Source: Isoptericola chiayiensis | GTDB taxonomy: Bacteria > Actinomycetota > Actinomycetes > Actinomycetales > Cellulomonadaceae | Length of the DNA: 64,000 nt | Direction of reading: 5' to 3' | Assembly: GCF_013149805.1 (NCBI RefSeq) | Contig: NZ_JABEZT010000011.1 | Coordinates: 1 to 64,000 of the forward strand | Shown here: in pieces, positions 8,050 to 16,923 of the stretch | Numbering within the stretch: the first letter of the stretch is position 1 | Layout of the letters: every line of letters starts with the position of its first letter | Program-made: the position numbers and the translations under genes | The notes under the pieces: generated by a model | Seen by the model: the letters and a program-made list of their open reading frames with translations, nothing else | The model's database searches: none | What the model was told of the DNA's origin: nothing

Positions 8050-9492
8050 TCAGCCGATCCGCTCGCGGCGGCCGAGGATGCCCTGCGGCCTGAACAGGAG
8101 CACGAGGATGAGGATCACCAGCGCCGACGCGTAGCGCAGGTCGCTGGGGATCACGAGGTTGGACAGCTCGACGACCTGCCCGATGAGCAGCGACCCGACG
8201 AACGCGCCGAGCGCGGTGCCGAGGCCGCCGAGGGTGACGGCGGCGAACATCAGCAGCAGGAGCTGCACGCCGAGCTGCCAGTTGAACGACCCGAACGAGA
8301 TGCCCCACATGAGGCCGGCCAGCGCGGCGAACCCGGTGGCCATGACCCACACGATGCGGATGATCTTGTCGGGGTCGATGCCGGTCGCGGACGCGAGCGC
8401 CGGGTTGTCGGACACGGCGCGGGTGGCCCGGCCGATGCGGGTGCGGGTCAGGAACCAGGCGATGCCGAGGACGCACACCAGCGCGACGACCATGGACAGC
8501 CACGACGCGGCACTGAGGGTGATGCCGGCGATCTCGATGGGCCGCGGGTTCTGGGACAGGATCCGCTCGGACCCGCCGCCGATGAGCAGCTGGATGACGT
8601 ACTGCAGGGTGATCGACAGACCGATGGACACGATCATGAGCTGCATGACCGGCACGTTGCGCTTGCGCAGCGGCTGCCAGATGCCGGCGTCCTGCGCCCA
8701 TCCGGTCATGGCGCAGACCGCGATGGTGGCGATGGCGCCGAGCCAGATCGGCATACCCATCTGGTTGATGGTGATGAACCCGAGTGCGGCGCCGAGCGCG
8801 AACTGCTCGCCGTGGGCGAAGTTCGACAGCCCGGTGGTGCCGAACACGAGGTTCAGTCCGATGGAGGCCAGCGCCAGGAGGAGTCCGAAGCGGAGCCCGG
8901 AGCCCATCTGCTGCCAGACCTGCGCCCAGGAGAAGTCCCGCTGGGAGGCGTCGCCCTCGGGGGCGGCGCCGACGCCTTCGCTGTCGGCCTCGGTCCCGGC
9001 GCCGGTGTCGGCACCGGCACCGGCGTCCGCGGTGGCCTCCGACTCGGCGGTCGCGGACGGCGACTCCGGGGCCTCGGCCCCGGCGCCGACGCGGAACGCG
9101 GCCCGCGCGGTGGCACCGGTCTGGGCGACGACGTCGACCTCGGCCGCGGCGCCCTCGGGGAGCTGCTGGTCGGCCGGGAGGGTCGCCGGGTCGAGCGCCA
9201 CGGTGTACGTTCCGACGCTCGGGACCTCGACGGACGGCAGCCCGTCGACGACCGTGGTGAGCTCGGCGTCGAAGTCGGCACCGGTGATGGTGACGGCGAC
9301 GTCGCCGACGCGGTCGTTGTCCGCGGTCAGGACGAGCACGGCGACGCACGCGGTGTCGTCGTCGGGTTGGCAGGTGGTGTCGGCGCTCGCGGCCGCGGGT
9401 GGGGCGGCGAGCAGCGCGGGCAGCAGCGCGAGGGCGAGTACCGCAAGGAAGCGGCGTGCGCGGCTCGCGATGGCGGGTCGGTCCGCTGTCAT
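8050..9492 (-). CDS. livH: LivH-type permease with a secreted N-terminal domain
   Basis: The 480-residue product is much longer than usual LivH (about 290). Residues 1-35 are a signal peptide (RFLAVLALALLPALLAAPPAAASA). Residues about 36-125 form a beta-rich extracellular domain with two cysteines (TCQPDDDTACVAVLVL) resembling a carboxypeptidase-regulatory or Ig-like fold. A low-complexity Ala/Glu/Asp/Gly linker (about 130-180) follows, then the permease (about 195-480) with GLNLVFGTTGLSNFAHGE and LLFRPQGILGRRERIG. GGAGGA lies 8 nt before the ATG at 9492; an ATG seven codons upstream is possible. It heads livHMGF. The extra domain may help dock the binding protein or bind substrate; that is inference. 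Confidence 0.88.
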   Translation of the reverse strand: MTADRPAIASRARRFLAVLALALLPALLAAPPAAASADTTCQPDDDTACVAVLVLTADNDRVGDVAVTITGADFDAELTTVVDGLPSVEVPSVGTYTVALDPATLPADQQLPEGAAAEVDVVAQTGATARAAFRVGAGAEAPESPSATAESEATADAGAGADTGAGTEADSEGVGAAPEGDASQRDFSWAQVWQQMGSGLRFGLLLALASIGLNLVFGTTGLSNFAHGEQFALGAALGFITINQMGMPIWLGAIATIAVCAMTGWAQDAGIWQPLRKRNVPVMQLMIVSIGLSITLQYVIQLLIGGGSERILSQNPRPIEIAGITLSAASWLSMVVALVCVLGIAWFLTRTRIGRATRAVSDNPALASATGIDPDKIIRIVWVMATGFAALAGLMWGISFGSFNWQLGVQLLLLMFAAVTLGGLGTALGAFVGSLLIGQVVELSNLVIPSDLRYASALVILILVLLFRPQGILGRRERIG

Positions 9493-9619
9493 CGGACGTG
9501 TCCTCCGTCGGGTCATGGTCAGGCGTCCGGGTCGCCCCGGAACGTCGTCGGGCCACCCCGGTGCCATGCAGGCCTGCTTAAGGGCCAGTTGACGCCGACG
9601 TGGTCCGAACGTGCCCGGA

Positions 9620-9650
9620 AGTGTAGCGCCGTGGTGTGACCTGGATGACA
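9620..9650 (-). promoter_or_regulatory. Candidate liv promoter region with CRP/GlxR-like site
   Basis: On the minus strand TACACT (9620-9625) could be a -10 box. TGTGACCTGGATGACA at 9635-9650 differs by one base in its half-sites from TGTGA-N6-TCACA. Both are weak single-site matches. Confidence 0.25.
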
Positions 9651-9825
9651 CGGGCGCGTCACGGGCGATGACGTGCGCGCGGAGAATCCCGTGATCGGGG
9701 GCCCGGGCCGCGGTTCGTTGCGGAAAACCGTTGCAGAGACGTGACCTCGTGGCGGGGTGAGAAGCGGCGTGCGCGACAGTCTCCACAGGCGGTCCGACGG
9801 CGGTACGCGGGTCGGGTGCAGCCCG

Positions 9826-9831
9826 TACGCT
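9826..9831 (+). promoter_or_regulatory. -10 box of a leaderless promoter
   Basis: TACGCT lies 6 nt before the GTG at 9838. With no ribosome binding site, this fits a transcript starting at the start codon and decides the start of the S9 peptidase gene. Confidence 0.6.
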
Positions 9832-9837
9832 GGCGGG

Positions 9838-12096
9838 GTGCACGACGACGCCACCCCGGCCCGCACCGGGTCCACCGCACCGCTGTCCACCCCCGCGTCG
9901 GGCACGCCCGACCTGCCCGCCCCGCCCGAGCACCCCCCGGTCGCGGACCGGCGTCCGACCCGGCGCACCCATCACGGCCACACGTTCGTCGACGACTACG
10001 AATGGCTGCGCGCCAAGGACGACCCGGAGGTGCTGGCACACCTGACGGCCGAGAACGCCTGGACGCGGTCCCGGCTCACCCACCTGCAGCCGCTGCGGGA
10101 GCGGGTGTTCACCGAGATCAAGGACCGCACCCTGGAGACGGACCTGTCGGTGCCGGCTCGGCAGGGCGGCTACTGGTACTACGTCCGCACGGTCGAGGGA
10201 CAGCAGTACCCGCTGCACGGACGCGTGCCGGTGACCGACCCGGACGACTGGACGCCGCCCGCCCTGGAGCCGGGGGAGGTCCCGGACGGCGAGGAGCTCG
10301 TCCTGGACCAGAACGCCGAGGCCGCCGGGCACGACTTCTTCTCGCTGGGCTCGTTCTCGCTGTCGGCCGACGGCGGCCGGCTCGCCTACGCGGTGGACAC
10401 CACCGGTGACGAGCGCTTCACGCTGCGGGTCCGTGACCTGACCACGGGGACGGACCTGCCCGACGAGGTCGTCGGGACGTTCCCGGGGGCGACCCTCACC
10501 CCGGACGGCCGGTTCGTCTTCTACCCGACGGTGGACGACGCCTGGCGTCCGCACCGCATCTGGCGGCACGAGGTGGGCGCTCCGACCGCCGCGGACGTGC
10601 TGGTCCTCGAGGAGCCGGACGACCGGTTCTGGATCGGGGTGGGGCTGTCCCGCTCGGAGCGGTACCTGCAGATCGAGCTCGGCTCGAAGATGACGAGCGA
10701 GTCGTGGCTGCTGGAGGCCGACGACCCGACGGGCGACTTCCGCTGCGTGTGGACCCGCCGTGAGGGCGTCGAGTACACGGTGGAGCCCGCGCGGCTGCCC
10801 GGCGCGTCGGGCGTCGACGAGGACGTGCTGCTGGTGCTGCACAACGACGGCGCCCAGAACTTCGAGCTGGTCACCGTCCCGGTGCCGGCACCCGGCGCAG
10901 GCCCGGCGGACCCGGCGGGTGCCGCCGTCGTCGTGCCGCACGACCCGCAGGTGCGCCTGGAGGGTGTGGACGCGTTCGCCGGCCACGTGGTGCTCGGCGT
11001 GCGCCGTGGTGCCACCCCGCGGGTCGCCGTCGTCCCGCTCGCCGCGACCCGGCCGGGCGAGCCGTGGACGCCGCGCGAGCTGGAGTTCGACGAGCCGCTG
11101 TACTCGGCGGTCGTCGCCGACAACCCGGAGTTCGCCGCGCCGACGCTGCGGGTGCACGGCACGTCCTACGTCACGCCGCCCACGGTGCTCGACGTCGAGG
11201 TGGCCACGGGCGAGCGGCACGTGCGCCGCCGCCAGCCCGTGCTGGGCGGCTACGACCCGGACGACTACGTCCAGCAGCGCGAGTGGGCCACCGCCGCCGA
11301 CGGCACCCGCATTCCGATCTCCCTGGTGTGGAAGCGCGACGCCGTCACCCTGGACGCCTCCGGCACCGGCGCCGACCCGGCTCCGCTGGTGCTGTACGGG
11401 TACGGCGCCTACGAGATCAGCATGGACCCGTACTTCAGCGTGCCGCGCCTGTCGCTGCTGGACCGCGGCGTCGTGTTCGCCGTCGCGCACGTGCGCGGCG
11501 GCGGCGAGATGGGGCGCGCCTGGTACGAGGGCGGCCGCCTGGAGCACAAGCGCAACACGTTCACCGACTTCGTGGCGTGCGCGCGACACCTGGTCGACGC
11601 CGGGTGGACCTCGCCGCAGCGCATGGTCGCCGACGGCGGCAGCGCCGGCGGGCTGCTGATGGGCGCGGTGGCGAACCTGGCACCGGAGATGTTCGCCGGC
11701 GTGCTGGCGGGGGTGCCGTTCGTGGACGCGCTGACCTCGATCCTGGACCCGTCGCTGCCGCTGACGGTCGTGGAGTGGGAGGAGTGGGGCAACCCGCTGT
11801 CCGACCCGGCGGTGTACGAGTACATGCGCTCCTACAGCCCGTACGAGAACGTGCCCGACGACGCCTCGCACTACCCGCAGATCCTGGCGGTGACCTCCCT
11901 GCACGACACGCGCGTGCTGTACGTCGAACCCGCCAAGTGGGTGGCGCGGCTGCGGGCCGCGGGCGCTCCGGCGCTGCTGAAGATCGAGATGTCCGCGGGG
12001 CACGGCGGTGTCTCGGGCCGGTACGCCCGCTGGGAGGAGATCGCGTTCGAGCACGCGTGGACCCTGGACGTGCTGGGCCTGGCCGCCGGCGACTGA
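9838..12096 (+). CDS. ptrB: Prolyl-oligopeptidase family S9 peptidase, oligopeptidase B type
   Basis: This is a cytoplasmic serine peptidase that cleaves short peptides, probably after basic residues as oligopeptidase B does. The 752-residue product has an N-terminal beta-propeller (about 70-450, opening HGHTFVDDYEWLRAKDDPEV) and a C-terminal alpha/beta-hydrolase domain. By position the catalytic triad is Ser602 (in DGGSAGGLLMG), Asp690 (LHDTRVLYVEP) and His722 (SAGHGGVSGRY). The GTG at 9838 is preferred over an upstream frame extension because TACGCT sits 6 nt before it, giving a leaderless transcript. The first 45 residues are Pro/Thr-rich. It is divergent from the liv operon and otherwise alone. 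Confidence 0.92.
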   Translation: MHDDATPARTGSTAPLSTPASGTPDLPAPPEHPPVADRRPTRRTHHGHTFVDDYEWLRAKDDPEVLAHLTAENAWTRSRLTHLQPLRERVFTEIKDRTLETDLSVPARQGGYWYYVRTVEGQQYPLHGRVPVTDPDDWTPPALEPGEVPDGEELVLDQNAEAAGHDFFSLGSFSLSADGGRLAYAVDTTGDERFTLRVRDLTTGTDLPDEVVGTFPGATLTPDGRFVFYPTVDDAWRPHRIWRHEVGAPTAADVLVLEEPDDRFWIGVGLSRSERYLQIELGSKMTSESWLLEADDPTGDFRCVWTRREGVEYTVEPARLPGASGVDEDVLLVLHNDGAQNFELVTVPVPAPGAGPADPAGAAVVVPHDPQVRLEGVDAFAGHVVLGVRRGATPRVAVVPLAATRPGEPWTPRELEFDEPLYSAVVADNPEFAAPTLRVHGTSYVTPPTVLDVEVATGERHVRRRQPVLGGYDPDDYVQQREWATAADGTRIPISLVWKRDAVTLDASGTGADPAPLVLYGYGAYEISMDPYFSVPRLSLLDRGVVFAVAHVRGGGEMGRAWYEGGRLEHKRNTFTDFVACARHLVDAGWTSPQRMVADGGSAGGLLMGAVANLAPEMFAGVLAGVPFVDALTSILDPSLPLTVVEWEEWGNPLSDPAVYEYMRSYSPYENVPDDASHYPQILAVTSLHDTRVLYVEPAKWVARLRAAGAPALLKIEMSAGHGGVSGRYARWEEIAFEHAWTLDVLGLAAGD

Positions 12097-12126
12097 GTCG
12101 AGTCCCGGGTGTCCGGAGTTCCCGGT

Positions 12127-12159
12127 TCCAGATGAACACCAGGTGAACTCGCGGCGAAC
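12127..12159 (-). promoter_or_regulatory. PhoP (PHO) box upstream of the phosphate transporter
   Basis: Read on the minus strand this is three contiguous 11-bp direct repeats: GTTCGCCGCGA, GTTCACCTGGT and GTTCATCTGGA. This is the layout of the actinobacterial PHO box (11-nt units beginning GTTCACC). It ends 54 bp before the pit start codon. Confidence 0.8.
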
Positions 12160-12212
12160 ACTGGGCGTCCAGCCCGGCGGACGGTCATCAGCAGTTCATC
12201 CCGGGCGGGACG

Positions 12213-13502
12213 ATGTCCCGTGTGACCGAGACGCTCCTCCTCGTGCTCGTCGTCGTGACCGCACTGGCCTTCGACTTCACGAACGGCTTCCACGACACGG
12301 GCAACGCGATGGCCACGTCCATCGCCACCCGCGCGCTCAAGCCTCGCACCGCCGTCCTGCTGTCCGCCGTGCTCAACATGGCGGGCGCCTTCCTGTCCCT
12401 GGCGGTCGCCGCGACCATCGCCAAGGGACTGGTGGACGCCGGGGCGATCAGCCTCGAGGTCGTGTTCGCCGGCCTCGTGGGCGGCATCGTGTGGAACCTC
12501 GTCACCTGGCTGTTCGGGTTGCCGTCGAGCTCCTCGCACGCCCTCGTCGGCGGGGTCGTCGGCTCGGTGCTCGCCGCCGTCGGCTCCTCCGGGGTGCTGT
12601 GGTCCGGCGTCGTCGCCAAGGTGCTGGTGCCCGCGCTGCTCGCCCCCGTCATCGCGATCGGCGTCGCCGCCGTCGGCACGTTCCTCGTGGCGCGCCTGAC
12701 CCGCGGGATGGCCGAGGACGTCACCAGCCGCGGGTTCCGCTGGGGCCAGGTCGGCTCCGCCTCCCTGGTCTCCCTCGCCCACGGCACCAACGACGCCCAG
12801 AAGTCGATGGGCATCATCCTGCTCGCACTCATCACCGCGGGCGCCGTCCCGGCCGACGCCGGCGTGCCGTTCTGGGTGATCTTCTCCTGCGCGTTCTTCA
12901 TGGCGCTCGGCACGTACCTCGGCGGCTGGCGCATCATCCGCACGCTCGGCAAGGGTCTCGTCGAGATCGACAGCCGCCAGGGCATGGCCGCCGAGACCTC
13001 GTCGGCCGCCGTCATCCTGCTGTCCAGCCACTTCGGCTTCTCGCTGTCCACCACGCACGTCGCCACCGGTTCGATCATGGGTTCCGGCATCGGCATGCCC
13101 GGCGCGAAGGTCCGCTGGGGCGTCGCCGGCCGCATGCTCGTCGCGTGGGGGCTGACGCTCCCGGCCGCGGGCATCGTGGGGGCGCTCTGCTACGGGATCC
13201 AGCACGGCGTCGGCGGCCTCGCGGGCACGTTCCTCGTGTTCCTGCTGCTGGTCGGCACCTCGGCCGCCATCTGGGTCGCCTCGCGGCGCAAGCCCGTCGA
13301 CCACACCAACGTCAACGAGCAGTGGGACGAGGAGTCCGGCGGCAGCCTGCGCGCCGCGGTGTCCGCCTCCGGCGTCGTGCCGGCCGCGGACGCCCACCGC
13401 TCCGAGCTCGCCGAGGCGGAGATCCACGAGCGCCGCGCGTCGGCACTGGCCGCGAGCCGGTCCGAGCGCCCGGCCGCCGACCGGACGGAGGAACAGCGAT
13501 GA
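12213..13502 (+). CDS. pit: Inorganic phosphate transporter, PiT family
   Basis: This is a low-affinity phosphate (probably metal-phosphate)/H+ symporter of 429 residues. Both PiT signature repeats are present: FDFTNGFHDTGNAMATSIATRAL near residue 15, and SLAHGTNDAQKSMGIILLAL near 190. LPSSSSHALVGGVVG and LSTTHVATGSIMGSG complete the duplicated topology. A hydrophilic tail of about 70 residues (HTNVNEQWDEESGG onward) is cytoplasmic. A three-unit PhoP box lies just upstream, so expression is probably phosphate-responsive. That is of interest because PiT carriers are often treated as constitutive. The gene overlaps the next by 4 nt. Confidence 0.95.
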   Translation: MSRVTETLLLVLVVVTALAFDFTNGFHDTGNAMATSIATRALKPRTAVLLSAVLNMAGAFLSLAVAATIAKGLVDAGAISLEVVFAGLVGGIVWNLVTWLFGLPSSSSHALVGGVVGSVLAAVGSSGVLWSGVVAKVLVPALLAPVIAIGVAAVGTFLVARLTRGMAEDVTSRGFRWGQVGSASLVSLAHGTNDAQKSMGIILLALITAGAVPADAGVPFWVIFSCAFFMALGTYLGGWRIIRTLGKGLVEIDSRQGMAAETSSAAVILLSSHFGFSLSTTHVATGSIMGSGIGMPGAKVRWGVAGRMLVAWGLTLPAAGIVGALCYGIQHGVGGLAGTFLVFLLLVGTSAAIWVASRRKPVDHTNVNEQWDEESGGSLRAAVSASGVVPAADAHRSELAEAEIHERRASALAASRSERPAADRTEEQR

Positions 13503-13792
13503 ACGGGATCGTCGAGTGGGGCGCCCTGGGCCAGGTCGTCGTCGCAGGGCTGCTGGTGGGAGCCGGCATCCCGGCGCTCTTCGCGCTCGGGCTGCGGCTG
13601 CTCGCCGGCACGACGGCGGCACCCCGGCGGGCGACAGCGGCTGCGGACCGCACGTCGCCGGAGCGTGGCGGACCCGTGGTGATCCCGCGCCCGCCCGTCT
13701 GGCGGCTGGTCGCGGCCGTCCTGTGCTTCGGCACCGTCGTCGGCGCCGTCGCGACCGGCATCGTGTTCCTCGCCGCCGGCGGGCACTCCTAG
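13499..13792 (+). CDS. Small two-helix membrane protein coupled to Pit
   Basis: The 97-residue product has one hydrophobic helix at each end (about 9-36 and 68-92) joined by an Arg/Pro/Thr-rich loop. Its ATG overlaps the pit stop codon (ATGA) and AGGAGG lies upstream in pit, so it is translated with the transporter. Small membrane proteins directly behind pit are common in actinobacteria, but I know of no assigned function. A role in assembling or regulating the carrier is inference from position only. Confidence 0.75.
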   Translation: MNGIVEWGALGQVVVAGLLVGAGIPALFALGLRLLAGTTAAPRRATAAADRTSPERGGPVVIPRPPVWRLVAAVLCFGTVVGAVATGIVFLAAGGHS

Positions 13793-13814
13793 CCGTCCGC
13801 GTGGCGGGGCCCGG

Positions 13815-15044
13815 TCAGCGGTCCAGGTCGGCCTTGGCGGCCAGCACCCGCTCGACGGCGGCATCCACCTGGGCGGCGAAGTCCGGGTCGTCCCGGGCTC
13901 GCTCGACCACCGCGTCGGTCATCGCCGGGACCACCGACGGGTCCGCGGAGGCCAGCACCAGGTCCACGCCGGCCGCCACCGCGTCGACGGCCCGCTCGGC
14001 CGGGGTGCGGTCCTGCACCGCGCTCGCCGCCGAGACGTCGTCGGTCACGATGACGCCGTCGAACCCGAGGTCGTCGCGCAGCAGGTCAACGACGGCGGGC
14101 GAGAACGTCGCGGGCCGGTCCGGGTCGATCCTCGTGTAGACGGCGTTGGACAGCATGACGAACCGGGCACCGGCGTCGATCCCCGCGGCGAACACCTCGA
14201 CGTCCTTCGAGCCCGGGCCGACCGTGTCGTCGACGACGTCGGCCGAGGTGTCGGTGTTCTCGCTGACCCGTCCCAGGCCCGGGAAGTGCTTGATCACCGG
14301 CTCCACCCCGGCCGCCTGCATGCCCGCCGAGAACGCCGTCGCGGAGTCGACCACGGACGCCGCCGTGTTGCCGTAGTTGCGCGAGTAGTAGCCGATCGGG
14401 GCGTTGGCGGACTGGTTGTCCGCGGGCACCAGGTCCATCACCGGCGCCAGGTTGAGGTTGATGCCCGCGTCGGCGAGCTCGCCGCCCCACCGGCCGGCGC
14501 GCCGCTCGAGGCGGTCCCGCGGCCACGTCGCCTGCTCGGTGGCCGCCGGGATGTCGGAGAACCCGGGACCGCGCAGCACCTGGACGTTGCCGCCCTCCTG
14601 GTCGGTGGCGACGAGCATCGGCGGGTCGTCGCCGTCGGCGAGCGCCGTGTACTGCGCGACCAGCTCGCGGGTCGCGTCGAGACCGGCCTCGCTGCGCCCG
14701 TGCAGGAACACGTTGCCGACGTGGTGGTCGACGACAGCGGTCCGGGTCGCGTCGTGCACGCCACCTTCGGCGACGGGACTGCCGACCATGATCAGCTGGC
14801 CCACCTTGCGCTCCAGGCTCCAGCCGGCAGGGTCCTGGGCGTCCGGGGTGGCGGCGCTGTCCTCGGGGCTCGGTTCGGGCGACGACGGCGCGCCGGTGGG
14901 GCTCACGCTCGGCGACGTGGCGGTCGTCGGCGTGGGCGCCGGAGGGCTGGATGCGGCGCCCGAGTCCGCCGTCGTGCCGCCGGGGCTGCACGCCGCGAGC
15001 GCGCCGAGCGCGAGGACGAGCACCGCCGTCGTGCGGACCCTCAC
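13815..15044 (-). CDS. Glycoside hydrolase family 3 lipoprotein (beta-N-acetylhexosaminidase-like)
   Basis: This is a 409-residue lipoprotein with lipobox LAAC (Cys19), a Ser/Pro/Thr-rich linker (about 22-75) and a GH3 N-terminal barrel. Family motifs are ATDQEGGNVQVL, VIKHFPGLGRVSENTDTSADVV and VIVTDDVSAAS, the last containing the Asp expected as nucleophile. NagZ-type members remove N-acetylglucosamine from muropeptides; here the enzyme would sit outside the membrane. The GTG start at 15044 overlaps the stop of the SRPBCC gene (GTGA). A longer in-frame extension upstream is only a shadow of that gene. Substrate is inferred from the family. Confidence 0.9.
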   Translation of the reverse strand: MRVRTTAVLVLALGALAACSPGGTTADSGAASSPPAPTPTTATSPSVSPTGAPSSPEPSPEDSAATPDAQDPAGWSLERKVGQLIMVGSPVAEGGVHDATRTAVVDHHVGNVFLHGRSEAGLDATRELVAQYTALADGDDPPMLVATDQEGGNVQVLRGPGFSDIPAATEQATWPRDRLERRAGRWGGELADAGINLNLAPVMDLVPADNQSANAPIGYYSRNYGNTAASVVDSATAFSAGMQAAGVEPVIKHFPGLGRVSENTDTSADVVDDTVGPGSKDVEVFAAGIDAGARFVMLSNAVYTRIDPDRPATFSPAVVDLLRDDLGFDGVIVTDDVSAASAVQDRTPAERAVDAVAAGVDLVLASADPSVVPAMTDAVVERARDDPDFAAQVDAAVERVLAAKADLDR

Positions 15045-15475
15045 GACCCGGCCGTGGGGGAGGTGTCGCGGTGCGCGAGGGTGGCGAGTGCCTGGCACCA
15101 GTGCTGCTCGCTGCGGGCGGCGTGCTCCGCGGTGTCGATGTTGGACTGCTGCACGGCGACGCGGGTGCCGCCGCCGTCGGGCGTGAGGTCGATGCGGATC
15201 TCGTGGTAGCTCTCGGGCACGTCGGGGAGCTCGCTGAGCGGCGAGTAGTGCGTGAAGTGCAGCAGGCGGGGCCGTTCGACGGCGATGACCTGCCCCTTGT
15301 CGGCGAACACGCGGCCGAAGAAGTGGCCCTCGAAGGTGATGGGGCTGCCCGGCCGGAAGTCGGTCTCGATGTTGGCGCCCAGCATCCAGCGGGCGCCGGG
15401 GTGCACGAGCTCGGCCCAGACCCGCTCGGGCGGTTCGGCGACGTGGGTGGACGCGGTGGCGGTGTGCCCGGTCAT
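15041..15475 (-). CDS. SRPBCC (START-like) domain protein
   Basis: This is a 144-residue single-domain protein of the polyketide-cyclase/AHSA1-like superfamily, opening with the typical THVAEPPERVWAELVHP and containing FEGHFFGRVFADKGQVIAVERPRLLHFTHYSP. Such folds bind hydrophobic ligands in a helix-grip cavity. No catalytic residue can be proposed. GAGGAGG lies 5 nt before the ATG at 15475. It is translationally coupled to the downstream GH3 gene, although no functional link is evident. Confidence 0.85.
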   Translation of the reverse strand: MTGHTATASTHVAEPPERVWAELVHPGARWMLGANIETDFRPGSPITFEGHFFGRVFADKGQVIAVERPRLLHFTHYSPLSELPDVPESYHEIRIDLTPDGGGTRVAVQQSNIDTAEHAARSEQHWCQALATLAHRDTSPTAGS

Positions 15476-15570
15476 CGGTGCCTCCTCGGGTTCGGGGTCC
15501 TGGTGCCGACGGTAGTCCCGGTGGGGCACCGTGGCCCAACCGTGCGACCCCGGCCCGGGACGCCGCACGG

Positions 15571-16749
15571 TCAGCCGAGGGACTCGGCGACGGCGGCGAC
15601 GAACGCGTCGACGGCCTCGGCGGGCGTGTCCCAGGAGCACATCCAGCGCACCTCGACCCGGTCGGGGGTCTCGCCGGGCGCCCAGTCGTAGAACCGGGCC
15701 TGCTCACGCAGCCGGTCGGCGGCGGCGCGCGGCAGGGTCGCGAAGACGGCGTTCGCCTCGACCGGTCGGGTGACGAGCACGCCGCGCGGGACGACGACGT
15801 CGCTCGCCTCGGGGTCGTCGGGTGCGGTGTCGAGCACCCCGGCGGACTCCAGGCCGGCCGCCAGGCGGGCCGCCATGGCGTTGGCGTGCCCGGCGGTCCG
15901 CTCCCACAGCGGCTCGGGTTCCCCGGGCTCGCCGAGCAGGGCCAGGAGCTGGGCCGAGACGTACCGCGTCTTGGAGGCGAGCTGCATGGTGGACTTGCGC
16001 AGGTACGGCACCGCGGCGGCGGCCTGCCGGCGTACCCGGCCGCCGTCGTACCCGGACCCGGGTGCTTCGGGGGCGTCGTCCGGACCGAGCACCACGACCG
16101 CCTCGCCGAGCATGCCGCCGATCTTGGCCGCACCCAGGGAGACGACGTCGACCCCCAGGTCCGTGGTGAGCGCCCGCAGGGAGCAGCCGAGCGCGACGGC
16201 GGCGTTGGCGAGCCGGGAGCCGTCGACGTGCACGGCCATGCCGAGCCCGTGGGCGGTCTCGGCCAGGGCGTGCAGGTCCGCGGCGGAGTAGACGGTGCCC
16301 AGCTCGGTGGACTGCGTCAGGGACAGCACGCCGGGGTGGGCGCGGTGCACGTCGTGGCGCTGCCCGGCCCACCGTTCCACGTGGAACGGCGTGATCCGCC
16401 CGTGCTCGGCGGGGCAGGGCAGCATCTTGAGCCCGCCCACCCGTTCCGGGGCGCCGTTCTCGTCCGTGTCGACGTGCGCGACGTCGGAGGTCACCACGCC
16501 GCCCCAGCGTTCCGACAGCGCCATGAGCGACACGACGTTCGCGCCGGTGCCGTTGAGCACGGGGAACGCCCGGGCACCCGCGCCGAACACCTCGGCGACG
16601 CGCTCCTCGAGGCGCGCCGTCCACGGGTCGTCCCCGTAGGCGACGGCGAACCCGTCGTTGGTCGCGGCGACCGCGGCGAGCACCTCGGGGTGGGCGCCGG
16701 CGTAGTTGTCGGAGGCGAACGGGGGCAGCGCGGCAGGTGTGGTGGGCAC
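15571..16749 (-). CDS. Threonine aldolase family PLP enzyme
   Basis: This is a 392-residue fold-type I PLP enzyme of the low-specificity threonine aldolase / beta-eliminating lyase family, which cleaves L-threonine or allo-threonine to glycine and acetaldehyde. SDNYAGAHPEVL at the N-terminus, AVHVDGSRLANAAVAL with the cofactor-binding Asp, and VSLGAAKIGGMLGEAVV with the probable Schiff-base Lys are diagnostic. The GTG at 16749 is chosen because TACTCT lies 6 nt upstream (leaderless pattern); the frame extends 10 codons further without support. The gene is divergent from oleA across 174 nt. Confidence 0.88.
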   Translation of the reverse strand: MPTTPAALPPFASDNYAGAHPEVLAAVAATNDGFAVAYGDDPWTARLEERVAEVFGAGARAFPVLNGTGANVVSLMALSERWGGVVTSDVAHVDTDENGAPERVGGLKMLPCPAEHGRITPFHVERWAGQRHDVHRAHPGVLSLTQSTELGTVYSAADLHALAETAHGLGMAVHVDGSRLANAAVALGCSLRALTTDLGVDVVSLGAAKIGGMLGEAVVVLGPDDAPEAPGSGYDGGRVRRQAAAAVPYLRKSTMQLASKTRYVSAQLLALLGEPGEPEPLWERTAGHANAMAARLAAGLESAGVLDTAPDDPEASDVVVPRGVLVTRPVEANAVFATLPRAAADRLREQARFYDWAPGETPDRVEVRWMCSWDTPAEAVDAFVAAVAESLG

Positions 16750-16755
16750 CGTGCC

Positions 16756-16761
16756 AGAGTA
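16756..16761 (-). promoter_or_regulatory. -10 box of a leaderless promoter
   Basis: TACTCT on the minus strand, 6 nt before the GTG start at 16749 of the threonine aldolase gene. Confidence 0.55.
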
Positions 16762-16923
16762 CGGTGGCGAACGACACACCCTCGTGCGCGGAACAGCGGG
16801 CGTCCTCCGAGCGTCCTACTCTCAGGGACGGGTGTCATCGCGCCCGCGGAGCCGACCGCCGCGTGACGGTCCGGTGAACTGTCGTCTGCCGGCACCTCGA
16901 GTGCCCGGAGGTCTGGAGCTCGA

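Noticed and set aside
8050-12054. Very long minus-strand frame covering livH and the antisense of the S9 peptidase gene
   Set aside because: Only 8050-9492 encodes recognisable LivH with a signal peptide and ribosome binding site. The rest is the reverse of the peptidase gene and is stop-poor because of high G+C.
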